DNA from: Photobacterium sp. TLY01
Lineage (GTDB): Bacteria; Pseudomonadota; Gammaproteobacteria; Enterobacterales; Vibrionaceae
DNA length: 64,000 nt
Reading direction: 5' to 3'
NCBI RefSeq assembly: GCF_021432065.1
Contig: NZ_CP090364.1
Location: 1,316,601 to 1,380,600, forward strand
The translations under genes were made by a program, and so were the position numbers. The notes beneath the pieces are model-generated. The model saw only the letters and a list, made by a program, of their open reading frames with translations, was not told the DNA's origin and ran no database searches. Every line of letters starts with the position of its first letter. Positions within the stretch are counted from its first letter, which is position 1. Below, piece after piece: positions 8,373 through 17,468 of this stretch.

Positions 8373-8540
8373 ATAGTCCGTTAGCCTGGATATACCCGGT
8401 GCTACAGCTTGGATACAAGCAGGCGAAGTTCATAAACTAGATGGCAATCTGATTGAATAAGCGTGTGTTGTGACCAAAACTGAAATCTGGGTAAGAAGGG
8501 CAGATAATCTCCTTTACATATCAATCCATAATATGTGACC

Positions 8541-8573
8541 AGCCCCATACGATTTGTATCGGGGCTTTTTTTT
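8541..8573 (+). terminator. Strong intrinsic terminator, rightward
   Basis: AGCCCC...GGGGCT stem, extended by ATAC/GTAT with one bulge, followed by eight T. The nearest rightward gene ends 200 bases earlier, so it either backs up the weak puuD terminator or ends a small RNA made from 8371-8540. Confidence 0.8.
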
Positions 8574-8582
8574 GCCTGAAAT

Positions 8583-9011
8583 TTATGCAGGCCTCGTCAG
8601 CAAAATCAGCAATTCCTGATTATCCGCCAGCAGATCAGTAATCGTGCATTGATCTAGCTCTGCCAGAAAGGCGTCTTTGGCTTTCGCCAGATAAGATTTC
8701 AGGCGGCAGGCTGGCGTGATATGGCAGAACTCGGGCGCACAGTTCACCACTTGCAGCGGTTCCAGATCCCGAACCACCTGACCCACAATAATGTCACTGG
8801 CTGGCATCGCCAGGCATATCCCGCCATTTTTTCCGCGTACGGTTTTCACATAGCCCAGTTGGCCCAGTTTGTTGATGATTTTCACCATATGGTTTCTGGA
8901 CACCGCGAACGTGTCACTGACGTGACTGATACTGGTGAGTTCCCCGTCTGGCAAGGCACCCAGCAGGATCAACGCTCTCAATCCGTAGTCAGTAAAGTTG
9001 GTCAGTTGCAC
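8583..9011 (-). CDS. nsrR: Nitric-oxide-sensing repressor NsrR (Rrf2 family)
   Basis: Rrf2-family regulator with an N-terminal winged helix ([34 protein letters not shown]) and three Fe-S ligand cysteines in [13 protein letters not shown], the NsrR signature. The cluster reacts with nitric oxide and repression is lost. I place the start at GTG 9011, which gives [11 protein letters not shown] as in the family and has AGAGGA upstream; an in-frame GTG at 9035 would add eight residues. 142 residues. It is divergent from hmp, with two NsrR-like boxes in the shared region, so it probably controls hmp and itself. It separates the puu operon from guaD and has no clear role in purine use. Confidence 0.93.
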   Translation of the reverse strand: MQLTNFTDYGLRALILLGALPDGELTSISHVSDTFAVSRNHMVKIINKLGQLGYVKTVRGKNGGICLAMPASDIIVGQVVRDLEPLQVVNCAPEFCHITPACRLKSYLAKAKDAFLAELDQCTITDLLADNQELLILLTRPA

Positions 9012-9062
9012 ATTTTTTCCTCTTTCAACACTCACCGCAAGTGTAATTCCTTTATTGACTGA

Positions 9063-9085
9063 AAGATATATTTAAGATACAACTT
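9063..9085. promoter_or_regulatory. NsrR-like box 1
   Basis: A 23-base partial dyad beginning AAGATATATTT and ending ACAACTT matches the AAGATGYATTT inverted-repeat consensus of NsrR, with 8 of 11 arm positions paired. It lies between nsrR and hmp. Confidence 0.6.
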
Positions 9086-9088
9086 TAA

Positions 9089-9111
9089 AACATGCATTAT
9101 AAATACATCTT
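9089..9111. promoter_or_regulatory. NsrR-like box 2
   Basis: A 23-base partial dyad containing ATGCATT and AAATACATCTT; the right half closely matches the NsrR half-site. It ends 14 bases upstream of the hmp start, so it would block transcription or initiation of hmp. Confidence 0.7.
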
Positions 9112-9125
9112 TAAGGGATACTGCT

Positions 9126-10298
9126 ATGCTGAGCCAGAACACCATTAATATCGTTAAATCCACCGCACCGCTTTTAGCCGAAACCGGCCCGAAACTCACT
9201 GCCCATTTTTATGACCGTATGTTCCGCCATCACCCTGAGCTGAAAGATATTTTTAACCTGACCCACCAGGACAGCGGCCGTCAGCGCGAAGCCTTGTTCA
9301 ATGCGGTGTACGGCTATGCAGCCAATATCGATAATCTGGAAGTGCTGTTGCCTGTGGTGGAGAAAATTGCTCAGAAACATGCCAGCTTCAACATCACAGC
9401 TGATCAGTACGCGATTGTGGGTGAGCACTTGCTTGGGACGATTGATGAATTGTTTGCTCCGGGCCAGGCGGTGTTGGATGCGTGGGCTGAAGCATACGGT
9501 TTGTTGTCTACTGTGTTTATTGACCGTGAAGAGGCGATTTACCAGGAAAATGAGGCAAAAACCGGTGGCTGGCGCGGCACCCGGGAATTTGAGCTGGTGG
9601 CAAAAACACCTGAAAGCGATGTGATTACCAGTTTTGTGTTTATGCCGATAGACGACCAGCCAGTCGCGACCTATCAGCCGGGGCAGTACATCGGTATTTA
9701 TCTGAAGCCGGATTGTTTTGACAATCAGGAGATCCGCCAGTACAGCCTGTCCGGTGCCCCGAATGGCAAGACTTACCGAATTTCAGTCAAGCGCGAAGCG
9801 CTGGGGACTGTGTCATCTTATCTGCATCAGCAGCTGAAAGTGGGTGATAAAGTCCAGTTGGCAGCACCATCCGGTGACTTTTTCTTCCGTTCTGAAGCCA
9901 CTCAGCCTGTTGCCCTGATTTCGGCAGGTGTGGGTTTGACGCCTATGCTGGCGATGCTGGAGAGCATCAAAGACAGCCACCAGGCCCCGGTTCATTGGCT
10001 ACATGCTGCCGAAAACCACCGTCAGCATGCGTTTGGCAGCCAGGTGGAAGAGATTGCAAATACAACAGAGGGTGTCAGTAGCCGTGTATGGTATCGCGAG
10101 CCACAGGGAGTCAACACAGATTTTGACGGCTTTATGGATCTCAGCCAGATGGATGGTGCAATTGACTGGCACAATACCACTTTCTATTTCTGCGGCCCGG
10201 TAGGTTTCATGCAGCATGTGGCAAAGCAGCTTAAAGAGAAAGGCGTGAGCGAATCGCAGATGCATTATGAGTGCTTCGGACCGCATAAGGTGTTGTGA
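9126..10298 (+). CDS. hmp: Flavohemoprotein / nitric oxide dioxygenase
   Basis: Cytosolic NO-detoxifying enzyme of 390 residues, oxidising NO to nitrate with NAD(P)H. Residues 1-138 are a globin domain ([17 protein letters not shown], proximal His in KIAQKHASF near residue 85). Residues 150-260 are the FAD-binding domain (RQYSLSGAP), and the remainder is the NAD-binding domain ([26 protein letters not shown]). Length is normal. It is divergent from nsrR with two candidate NsrR boxes between them, so nitric-oxide induction is expected. Confidence 0.97.
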   Translation: MLSQNTINIVKSTAPLLAETGPKLTAHFYDRMFRHHPELKDIFNLTHQDSGRQREALFNAVYGYAANIDNLEVLLPVVEKIAQKHASFNITADQYAIVGEHLLGTIDELFAPGQAVLDAWAEAYGLLSTVFIDREEAIYQENEAKTGGWRGTREFELVAKTPESDVITSFVFMPIDDQPVATYQPGQYIGIYLKPDCFDNQEIRQYSLSGAPNGKTYRISVKREALGTVSSYLHQQLKVGDKVQLAAPSGDFFFRSEATQPVALISAGVGLTPMLAMLESIKDSHQAPVHWLHAAENHRQHAFGSQVEEIANTTEGVSSRVWYREPQGVNTDFDGFMDLSQMDGAIDWHNTTFYFCGPVGFMQHVAKQLKEKGVSESQMHYECFGPHKVL

Positions 10299-10326
10299 GT
10301 TAGATTCAGACAGAAGCAGGCAAGAT

Positions 10327-10376
10327 AAAAAACGCCCGTCCGCGGCGGTGTTAGAGACGTGAATACCGGGACGGGC
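10327..10376 (-). terminator. Terminator of the xdhABC-guaD operon
   Basis: Read leftwards: GCCCGTCC ... GGACGGGC with a 27-base loop, followed by six T (10327-10332 read as A on the plus strand). It starts about 30 bases past the guaD stop. The plus-strand side has no T-run, so it does not obviously serve hmp. Confidence 0.75.
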
Positions 10377-10407
10377 AAGGATAGACGCATTGTGGAGACG
10401 CGAGTTT

Positions 10408-11757
10408 TTAGCTCGCTTTTTTCTTAGTTACCATTTCTGGTTCGGTTGTGCCTTCGGCATCGTAGGCTTTTTCGCCATAGACGAAGGTTTTGCTGACGGT
10501 GCGGTCATCACCCAGACTCATCAGCACAAACAGTTGCTCTTCCAGCGTTTTTGCTTGCTGCATGCGGAAAGACATTAACGGTGTGGCGTGCAGATCCAGT
10601 ACCACGAAATCTGCTTCTTTGCCGGGTTTCAGGTTGCCTATTTTGTCGTCCAGGTACAGGGCTTTGGCACCGCCCAGTGTCGACAGATACAGAGATTTCA
10701 GCGGATGCAGTTTCTGCTGCTGTAACTGCAGAATCTTATAGGCTTCACTCATAGTCTGGAGCAGTGAGAAACTGGTGCCTGCACCAACATCGGTGCCCAT
10801 ACCGACACGAACACCATGTTGTTCCATTTTTGGCAGATTGAATAAACCAGAGCCAAGGAACAGGTTAGACGTCGGGCAGAACGAAATGGCAGAACCGGTT
10901 TCTGAAAGTCGTTTGCACTCACAATCGGTTAAATGAACACCGTGGGCAAATACCGCTCTGTTTTTCAACAGCTTGTAATGATCGTATACATCTAAGTAAC
11001 TGTCACGTTCAGGGAAAAGTTCCAGTACCCACTCAATTTCTTTCTTGTTTTCAGAAAGATGGGTGTGCATGTACACGTCCGGATACTCTTCCAGCAATTT
11101 ACCGACTGTGGCCAGTTGCTCTGGTGTGCTGGTTGGCGCGAAACGCGGCGTCACGGCATACAGCAGGCGGTCTTTGTTGTGCCATTTTTCTATCAGCGCT
11201 TTTGAGTCCTGATAACCGGATTCCGGGGTATCTGTCAGGTAATCCGGCGCGTTGCGATCCATCAGCACTTTACCGGCAATCATGCGCAGTTTGCGTTTTT
11301 CAGCTTCTTCGAAAAACACATCTACCGATTCTTTATGTACTGTACCGAAAACCAGTGCGGTGGTTGTTCCGTTGCTGGCCAGCTCATCAAAGAAAATATT
11401 GGCAACCTGACGTGCATAAACCGGGTTTTTAAACTTCAGCTCTTCCGGGAAGGTGTAGTTTTCCAGCCAGTCCAGCAACTGCTCGCCGTAAGAAGCAATC
11501 ATGCCGGTTTGCGGATAGTGAATATGGGTATCGATAAAGCCGGCAGTGATCAGCTTGTGTTCATACTGAGTAACGGGCATTGAGGACGGGTGGCGTGCCA
11601 GTACTTCTTCGGCCGGGCCCACATCCAGAATGTGGCCGTTATCAACCACCAGAACACCGTCTTCAAAAAATTCAAAGCTGTTTTCAAGGCCGACTTCCTG
11701 GGGATCGGCAATGCTGTGCAAAATCGCTGAGCGATAAGCCGTGCGTTGTAATGTCAT
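10408..11757 (-). CDS. guaD: Guanine deaminase
   Basis: Zinc amidohydrolase (449 residues) converting guanine to xanthine. The metal-binding HxH is at H78/H80 (GFIDTHIHYPQTGMIASYG), followed by family segments HTHLSENKKEI, HGVHLTD, FCPTSNLFLGSGLF and MGTDVGAGTSFS with the catalytic Asp. Last gene of the leftward xdhA-xdhB-xdhC-guaD operon, 24 bases after xdhC and followed by a terminator. It supplies xanthine to XdhAB. The C-terminal tail (about 20 residues, Lys-rich) is poorly conserved in kind. Confidence 0.96.
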   Translation of the reverse strand: MTLQRTAYRSAILHSIADPQEVGLENSFEFFEDGVLVVDNGHILDVGPAEEVLARHPSSMPVTQYEHKLITAGFIDTHIHYPQTGMIASYGEQLLDWLENYTFPEELKFKNPVYARQVANIFFDELASNGTTTALVFGTVHKESVDVFFEEAEKRKLRMIAGKVLMDRNAPDYLTDTPESGYQDSKALIEKWHNKDRLLYAVTPRFAPTSTPEQLATVGKLLEEYPDVYMHTHLSENKKEIEWVLELFPERDSYLDVYDHYKLLKNRAVFAHGVHLTDCECKRLSETGSAISFCPTSNLFLGSGLFNLPKMEQHGVRVGMGTDVGAGTSFSLLQTMSEAYKILQLQQQKLHPLKSLYLSTLGGAKALYLDDKIGNLKPGKEADFVVLDLHATPLMSFRMQQAKTLEEQLFVLMSLGDDRTVSKTFVYGEKAYDAEGTTEPEMVTKKKAS

Positions 11758-11781
11758 GTATTTATCCTTCGTTAATCGCTG

Positions 11782-12624
11782 TCAGGCGACTTGATTGTCG
11801 GTGCTGTCATTGAGCTCTGTGGCAGCAGAGTCCTCGCGTTTATCGGCCAGGGTTTCGCCCTGATAGTGGGCAATCAGCTCGCCCGCGACGGAAACCGCAA
11901 TTTCAGCCGGATGCTTACCCTTGACGGCATCAATCCCAATCGGGCAGACCATACGCCGTATGGTTTCATCATCGTAGCCGCGTTGTGACAGTCGATAATC
12001 AAACTTCTTCCTCTTGGTCAGCGACCCTATCATGCCAAAATAGGCAGTATCATTTCTGTTGAGGATTTCCCTTGCCAGTTCAAAATCCAGCTGATGATTG
12101 TGCGTCATCACCAGATAATAACTGTTGGCGGGCATATCGCGGATCTCGCCAACCGGATCATCAGACACCAGCTTGGTGACACCGAGTGGCAGCTCGGCAG
12201 GGAATTCACTTTCCCGCTGATCGATCCAGGTCACGCGAAAAGGCAATGTACTGACAATATGGATTAACGCTTTCGCGACATGGCCTGCACCAAAAAGCAC
12301 CAGATGGTGTTGTTGCTGACCAATCGGCTCCAGGCTCAAGGTGGCCATACCGCCGCAGCACTGGCCCAGTCTGGCACCTAAATTGAAGTGCTCGACGCGC
12401 GGATGTCTGTCTCCGGTCAGCAGCATTTCCCGTGCCAGTTTGATCGCTTTGTGCTCCAGGTGACCGCCGCCAATGGTGGCGATGATCTCGTTACGGGTCA
12501 CCAGCATTTTGGTGCCGGCATCACGAGGTACTGAACCCCGGTCTGCCAGTACAGTGACCATGACACAAGGTTCACCACGTTGATCCAGTTCAGCCAGGGC
12601 ATGAATCCAGTTGTCTTTAAACAT
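11782..12624 (-). CDS. xdhC: Xanthine dehydrogenase accessory protein XdhC
   Basis: 280-residue XdhC/CoxI-family protein that binds molybdenum cofactor, promotes its sulfuration and inserts it into XdhB. Visible segments: an N-terminal VLADRGSVPRDAGTKMLV block, GGGHLEHKAI, the Cys pair in LGQCCGGMATL, and a Rossmann-type segment LVLFGAGHVAKAL. The C-terminal YFGMIGSLTKRKKF and VCPIGIDAVKGKHPAEIAVSV are strongly conserved in the family. It sits between xdhB and guaD, separated from xdhB by 57 bases that hold a UUCG-capped hairpin. Confidence 0.95.
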   Translation of the reverse strand: MFKDNWIHALAELDQRGEPCVMVTVLADRGSVPRDAGTKMLVTRNEIIATIGGGHLEHKAIKLAREMLLTGDRHPRVEHFNLGARLGQCCGGMATLSLEPIGQQQHHLVLFGAGHVAKALIHIVSTLPFRVTWIDQRESEFPAELPLGVTKLVSDDPVGEIRDMPANSYYLVMTHNHQLDFELAREILNRNDTAYFGMIGSLTKRKKFDYRLSQRGYDDETIRRMVCPIGIDAVKGKHPAEIAVSVAGELIAHYQGETLADKREDSAATELNDSTDNQVA

Positions 12625-12640
12625 CGCGCTTTCCTCATCA

Positions 12641-12660
12641 GGCGAGCCCGAAGGCCCGCC
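12641..12660 (-). other. Intercistronic UUCG hairpin between xdhB and xdhC
   Basis: On the transcribed strand GGCGGGCC-TTCG-GGCTCGCC forms eight pairs (one G-U) closed by a UUCG tetraloop. There is no T-run, so this is likely an mRNA stability or processing element. Confidence 0.5.
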
Positions 12661-12681
12661 GTATACTACTTTTGGCTGTTT

Positions 12682-15105
12682 TTACTGGGCTTGTTCACTG
12701 GTTGCTGTCTCTGCCTCTTCTTTCTTCCTGCGGCTCAGGAAAGGTTGAGACGAAGACGGTTGCACTTCGTTAATAGCCCACAGTACGCGCTCTGGTGTTG
12801 CCGGGGTGTCCAGTTTCACTAAAGTACCTGGCTCAGCAACTGAACGGATGGCGTCTTTAATGGCGCTCCAGACCGACATCCCCAGCATGAACGGCGGCTC
12901 ACCCACGGCTTTAGAGTTGAAGACTGTGTCTTCCGGGTTGCTTCGGTTTTCCAGCAGATGCGTGCGGAAATCAATCGGCATATCAGCAATGGCCGGGATC
13001 TTGTAGCTCGCCGGACCGCTGGTCATCAGGCGGCCCTGATCGTTCCACACCAGCTCTTCTGTCGTCAGCCAGCCCACACCCTGGATAAAGCCACCTTCAA
13101 CCTGACCGATATCAATCGCCGGGTTCAGGGAAGCACCTACATCATGCAGGATGTCGGCACGCAGGATTTTGTATTCACCGGTCAGGGTATCCAGTACCAC
13201 TTCGGCACAGGCTGCACCGTAGGCGTAGTAGTAGAATGGGCGACCGCGCGCTTTCTCATGATCGTAGTAAATCTTAGGTGTGCGGTAGAAGCCTGTGCTC
13301 GACAGCGAAACCTGATTGAAGTAAGCCATCTGAATGATTTCTTCAAAGGTTTTCAGTTCTTCACGAATTTGCACCAGGCCGTTTTTAAAGATCACTTCTT
13401 CCGGCGTGACTTTAAAATGGCTGCAGGCAAAATCGATCAGGCGCTGTTTGATGGTCAGCGCGGCATTCTGAGCCGCTTTACCGTTCAGGTCAGCACCAGA
13501 GGATGCCGCCGTTGGCGAAGTATTCGGGACTTTGTCGGTGTTGGTCGCCGTGATCTGAATCCGGTCGATATCCACCTGAAACACTTCTGCCACGACCTGA
13601 GCCACTTTGATATTCAGACCCTGACCCATCTCTGTACCACCGTGGTTGAGATGAATACTGCCATCGGTGTAAATGTGGATCAGCGCGCCCGCCTGGTTCA
13701 GGAAAGTGGCTGTAAACGAGATACCGAATTTCACCGGTGTCAGCGCCAGACCTTTTTTCAGAATCGGGCTGGTTTTGTTGAATTCGGCAATCGCCTTACG
13801 GCGTTCTTTATATTCACTGCTGGCTTCCAGCTGCTCAGTGATGTCGTGAATGAAGTTGTCTTCCACTTTCTGGTAGTAGTGGGTGACATTGCGATCATCA
13901 TGGCCGTAATAGTTCATCTTGCGCACATCGAGCGGATCTTTGCCCAGATGCTGGGCGATTTCGTCCATGATGTGCTCAATGGTCATCATACCTTGCGGGC
14001 CACCGAAGCCACGGTAAGCGGTATTTGACGCTGTATTGGTTTTACAGCGGTGACCTGTCACTGTGGCATCGCCCAGATAGTAGGCGTTGTCAGAGTGGAA
14101 CATGGCACGGTCGACGATAGAGTTTGACAGATCCGGTGAATAACCACAGTTACCGGATACTGTAATATCAATACCGTGAATGCGACCGTCATCATCAAAA
14201 CCGACTTTATACTGGTTGTAGAACGGGTGGCGTTTACCCGTCATGATCATGTCTTCCATACGGGGCAGACGCATTTTGGTCGGGCGGCCTGTCAGGTGTG
14301 CAATCACAGCAGCCAGACACGCCGGGCTTGCAGCCTGCGTTTCTTTACCACCGAAACCGCCACCCATGCGACGCATGTCGATCACTACTTTGTGCATCGG
14401 CACACCCAGCACTTCAGCGACCAGTTTCTGCACTTCAGTCGGGTTCTGGGTAGAGGTGTACACTATCATGCCGCCGTCTTCGGTTGGCATCACAGAGCTG
14501 ACCTGGGTTTCCAGATAGAAGTGTTCCTGACCGCCGATATGCAGATCGCCTTCCAGCACGTGCTTCGCGCTCGCCAGTGCGCCTTCAGAGTCGCCACGCT
14601 TGTGCTGGTGACTGCCTGAGACGAAGTGCTTCTTGGCCAGTGCCTCTTCAACATCCAATACGGCTTCCAGGGGTTCGTATTCGATGATGGCCGCCTGAGC
14701 GGCTTTGCGGGCTGTTTCCATATCATTGGCGGCAACCGCAATCACAGGCTGACCGTAGAATTCAACAATGCCGTCTGCCAGCAGGGGATCGCCCGGTAAT
14801 ACCGCACCGATGTCCAGCTGGCCCGGTACATCTTTGCTGGTGATAGCGATGGCAACGCCTTCAAAGGCGTAGCATGGGCTGACGTCCAGCTTGGTAATTT
14901 TGGCGTGCGCATACGTACTGGTACGTGCATACACGTGCAACTGGTTTGGAAATTCCAGCCGGTCATCGATATAAATGGCTTCGCCAGTTACTTGTTTGGC
15001 AGCGCTGTCATGCTTTACGCTTTTACCCACGCCGGAAGTCAGATCCTGCGCGAATTTCGCCACCATTTCATCGTGACTCAATGGGTTATGGTGATGATTA
15101 GACAT
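12682..15105 (-). CDS. xdhB: Xanthine dehydrogenase, molybdopterin-binding subunit
   Basis: Large subunit (807 residues) of the bacterial two-subunit xanthine dehydrogenase, which oxidises hypoxanthine and xanthine to urate in the cytosol. It has the N-terminal a/b hammerhead domain (GEAIYIDDRLEFPNQLHVYART, in part) and then the molybdenum-cofactor domains, with MGGGFGGKETQA, YRGFGGPQG, GGTEMGQGLNIKVAQV and the late VGEPPFMLG segment containing the catalytic Glu. The C-terminus is a Ser/Glu-rich tail. The start overlaps the xdhA stop by eight bases, so translation is coupled. Confidence 0.97.
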   Translation of the reverse strand: MSNHHHNPLSHDEMVAKFAQDLTSGVGKSVKHDSAAKQVTGEAIYIDDRLEFPNQLHVYARTSTYAHAKITKLDVSPCYAFEGVAIAITSKDVPGQLDIGAVLPGDPLLADGIVEFYGQPVIAVAANDMETARKAAQAAIIEYEPLEAVLDVEEALAKKHFVSGSHQHKRGDSEGALASAKHVLEGDLHIGGQEHFYLETQVSSVMPTEDGGMIVYTSTQNPTEVQKLVAEVLGVPMHKVVIDMRRMGGGFGGKETQAASPACLAAVIAHLTGRPTKMRLPRMEDMIMTGKRHPFYNQYKVGFDDDGRIHGIDITVSGNCGYSPDLSNSIVDRAMFHSDNAYYLGDATVTGHRCKTNTASNTAYRGFGGPQGMMTIEHIMDEIAQHLGKDPLDVRKMNYYGHDDRNVTHYYQKVEDNFIHDITEQLEASSEYKERRKAIAEFNKTSPILKKGLALTPVKFGISFTATFLNQAGALIHIYTDGSIHLNHGGTEMGQGLNIKVAQVVAEVFQVDIDRIQITATNTDKVPNTSPTAASSGADLNGKAAQNAALTIKQRLIDFACSHFKVTPEEVIFKNGLVQIREELKTFEEIIQMAYFNQVSLSSTGFYRTPKIYYDHEKARGRPFYYYAYGAACAEVVLDTLTGEYKILRADILHDVGASLNPAIDIGQVEGGFIQGVGWLTTEELVWNDQGRLMTSGPASYKIPAIADMPIDFRTHLLENRSNPEDTVFNSKAVGEPPFMLGMSVWSAIKDAIRSVAEPGTLVKLDTPATPERVLWAINEVQPSSSQPFLSRRKKEEAETATSEQAQ

Positions 15106-16546
15106 AAGCAGTTACCCTTGTTTCAATTTGGCCGTTGGACTGTTGTTCGAGATAGAAACGGTGCAGCATATTCGCGGCCGTTAATGCACGATATTCCTTG
15201 CTGGCCCGGAAATCAGACAGCGGCTCGAAATCGTCAGACAGCGCAGCCATCGCGGTCTTGACCGTCTCCAGATTCCATGGCTGACCCACCAGTGCGGCTT
15301 CACAGTTGGTGGCACGTTTTGGCACCGCCGCCATACCGCCGAAGGCAATACGGGCATCCGCTACTTTTCCGTCATCGCTCAACGCAATCGTGAATGCACC
15401 ACAGACGGCGGAAATATCATCGTCCAGACGTTTCGACAGTTTGTAAGCACGGAACTGGCTGCCAATCACAGGCTTAGGCACAATGATTTTTTCAATAAAC
15501 TCGGAAGGCTGCTGGGCCGTGACTTTATAGCTGATAAAGTAGTCTTCCAGCGGCATGGTGCGGCGGTCGTTACCACGACGCAGCACGATCTGTGCATTCA
15601 AGGCAATCAGCAGTGGCGGACTGTCACCGATTGGCGAGGCATTCGCGACGTTACCGCCGATCGTGCCCTGATTACGCACCTGCAGAGAAGCAAAGCGGTG
15701 CAGCAGTTCTCCGAAATCCGGATAGTACTTTTTCAGTGTGGCATAACAGTCGGAAATCGGCAGGTTTGCACCAATTTCAATGCTGCTTTCAGTCTCGGTC
15801 AGGATCTTCATATCGCTGACCAGGCCCACGTTGATCAGCTTATCGATTGAGCGGTGGAACTGAGTGACTTCCAAAGCCAGATCCGTACCACCAGCAACCA
15901 TGCGAGCATCCGGGTGCGTCAGCAGCAGATTGGCCAGCTCGTCGCTCGAGGTCGGAGAAAAGCCGTACTGGCCGTCATGTTTCAAAGTGGCGTTCGACAG
16001 ATTGATTTTCGACAGCTTGGCTACCGTCTGGCGTTCCAGCTCAGCAAACTGATCCATCAGCTGTTCTTCCTGGCTTAGCGACAGGGCAGCATCAACGATA
16101 GGGCGGTAACCGGTGCAACGGCATAAGTTGCCCGCTAGCGCTTCCATCACATCTTCTTTATCGGCTGCTGGCTTGTTTTTGCTCAGCGCAAACATCGACA
16201 TAATAAAGCCAGGTGTACAGTAACCACACTGTGAGCCGTGGTATTCGACCATGGCTTGCTGAACTGGGTGGAGCTGCTTGTTGGCATTTTGCAGATCTTC
16301 AACCGTAATCAGCTGCTTGCCATGCAGGGAAGACACAAACGTCAGGCAAGAGTTGACTGAGCGGTATTGCAGTTTTCCATCGACAAGTTCACCCAGCACT
16401 ACGGTGCAGGCACCGCAGTCACCAGAGCCACAACCTTCCTTGGTGCCTGTTTTCTTTACATGGGTACGCAGGTAGTTCAGTACCGTCATATTCGGGGAAA
16501 CATGCTCTTCTTCCCGAATGTCCTGGTTTAACAAAAAAGTAATCAA
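15098..16546 (-). CDS. xdhA: Xanthine dehydrogenase, Fe-S/FAD subunit
   Basis: Small subunit (482 residues) with the two [2Fe-2S] domains and the FAD domain. Plant-type cluster ligands are in CGSGDCGACTVV (about residues 39-50), and the second cluster ligands are in QCGYCTPGF and GNLCRCTGYRPI (to about residue 152). An FAD-binding domain follows, with VAGGTDLALEV and GGNVANASPIGDSPP. It passes electrons from XdhB to NAD. First gene of the operon. The upstream region has two TGAC-N6-GTCA dyads at 16572 and 16599 but no ATTGTATACAAT operator, so its control seems to differ from that of the puu genes. Confidence 0.97.
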   Translation of the reverse strand: MITFLLNQDIREEEHVSPNMTVLNYLRTHVKKTGTKEGCGSGDCGACTVVLGELVDGKLQYRSVNSCLTFVSSLHGKQLITVEDLQNANKQLHPVQQAMVEYHGSQCGYCTPGFIMSMFALSKNKPAADKEDVMEALAGNLCRCTGYRPIVDAALSLSQEEQLMDQFAELERQTVAKLSKINLSNATLKHDGQYGFSPTSSDELANLLLTHPDARMVAGGTDLALEVTQFHRSIDKLINVGLVSDMKILTETESSIEIGANLPISDCYATLKKYYPDFGELLHRFASLQVRNQGTIGGNVANASPIGDSPPLLIALNAQIVLRRGNDRRTMPLEDYFISYKVTAQQPSEFIEKIIVPKPVIGSQFRAYKLSKRLDDDISAVCGAFTIALSDDGKVADARIAFGGMAAVPKRATNCEAALVGQPWNLETVKTAMAALSDDFEPLSDFRASKEYRALTAANMLHRFYLEQQSNGQIETRVTAYV

Positions 16547-16571
16547 GTGACCTCCTCACAGGCTCATGATC

Positions 16572-16614
16572 TGACCTATAAGTCAATTCTGGATATACTT
16601 GACCCAGTAGTCAA
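16572..16614. promoter_or_regulatory. Tandem TGAC-N6-GTCA dyads upstream of xdhA
   Basis: TGAC-CTATAA-GTCA at 16572-16585 and TTGAC-CCAGTA-GTCAA at 16599-16614 have the same arms and spacing, with the TGAC elements 28 bases apart. They start 26 bases upstream of the xdhA start codon. The repetition suggests a regulator site distinct from the GntR-type operator. Confidence 0.5.
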
Positions 16615-16883
16615 CTTTTGTGTTAACGCTGTGTGACAGAGCAGCTTTGGTTGAAAAATACACTTAACTCTTTTTAATCAATATCTTGCTCCATTTTTGT
16701 ACTGTTGGGGCATGCCTTTTGTGTCAAATTTGTTTCTAAATGTTGTGATATAGGTAACAAGTCATGGTTTTGATATAACTGTCATCAATAAAACGGAATC
16801 TTCATCTGTAAATTTTAGTATTTATTGGTGGAATATGCTGAGTGTAAGGCGTGGGTTTGTTTGTGATTGGATGGGTTAACTTG

Positions 16884-16897
16884 TTGATATATATCAA
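16884..16897. promoter_or_regulatory. Perfect FNR-type box TTGATATATATCAA
   Basis: Matches the FNR consensus TTGAT-N4-ATCAA at every position. It lies 338 bases upstream of xdhA and 572 upstream of uvrY, with no nearer gene, so its target is unclear. Confidence 0.5.
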
Positions 16898-17468
16898 TAT
16901 AGAATGATTTTTTTCTTATTGACCATGAATGTAGAGACTCTGTGATCTGACAAGCTTTTTTACGGTAGCATGCCGTATTGAACAGGCGGGCTGAACTAAA
17001 CTGAAGTTAAGGGAAAGCCGCGGTGAGGGGTCAGACAGAGCAGAGGACTGGCTGGGTCGGGCGGTGTGTTTTTTGATAGTTTCAGTACTACCGATGTTAA
17101 GAGTCTGTGAAAAGCCAGCCAGCTTCATCAAAGAGGCTGAAATAGATAAATTAGGGCATGAGTATAAATAAGATGAATGAATACGGGAGTAGCATTTTTT
17201 TATTTTGTGGATTATAACAGCCCGGTAATACTGAATATTATTCTGCACTGCTTCATAGGTTACTGTCCCTGTATGTTTTTGACTTAACAGGCTGAAACAG
17301 GATGTTTTCATGCGTTTATGTGGCTTAATACGATGCGTCATTCGTGTGCTTTTACACATAAACAGTCTGTGAGAACATTCCAAGTTCAGGCAAAATTGGG
17401 TACTATCAGCAAAAGTTATCCCGCCAATTCCGGCAGGGTGCAGAGCCAAATCATATTGGAGATACAGC

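Larger units (their letters stand above)
16547..17468. other. Long intergenic region between xdhA and uvrY
   Basis: About 920 bases with no convincing gene; the longest leftward reading frame (16916-17476) has no family-like features and would overlap the uvrY start. It contains the two xdhA-proximal dyads, a perfect FNR-type palindrome at 16884-16897, and a TACGG/CCGTA hairpin near 16961-16977. Confidence 0.6.
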
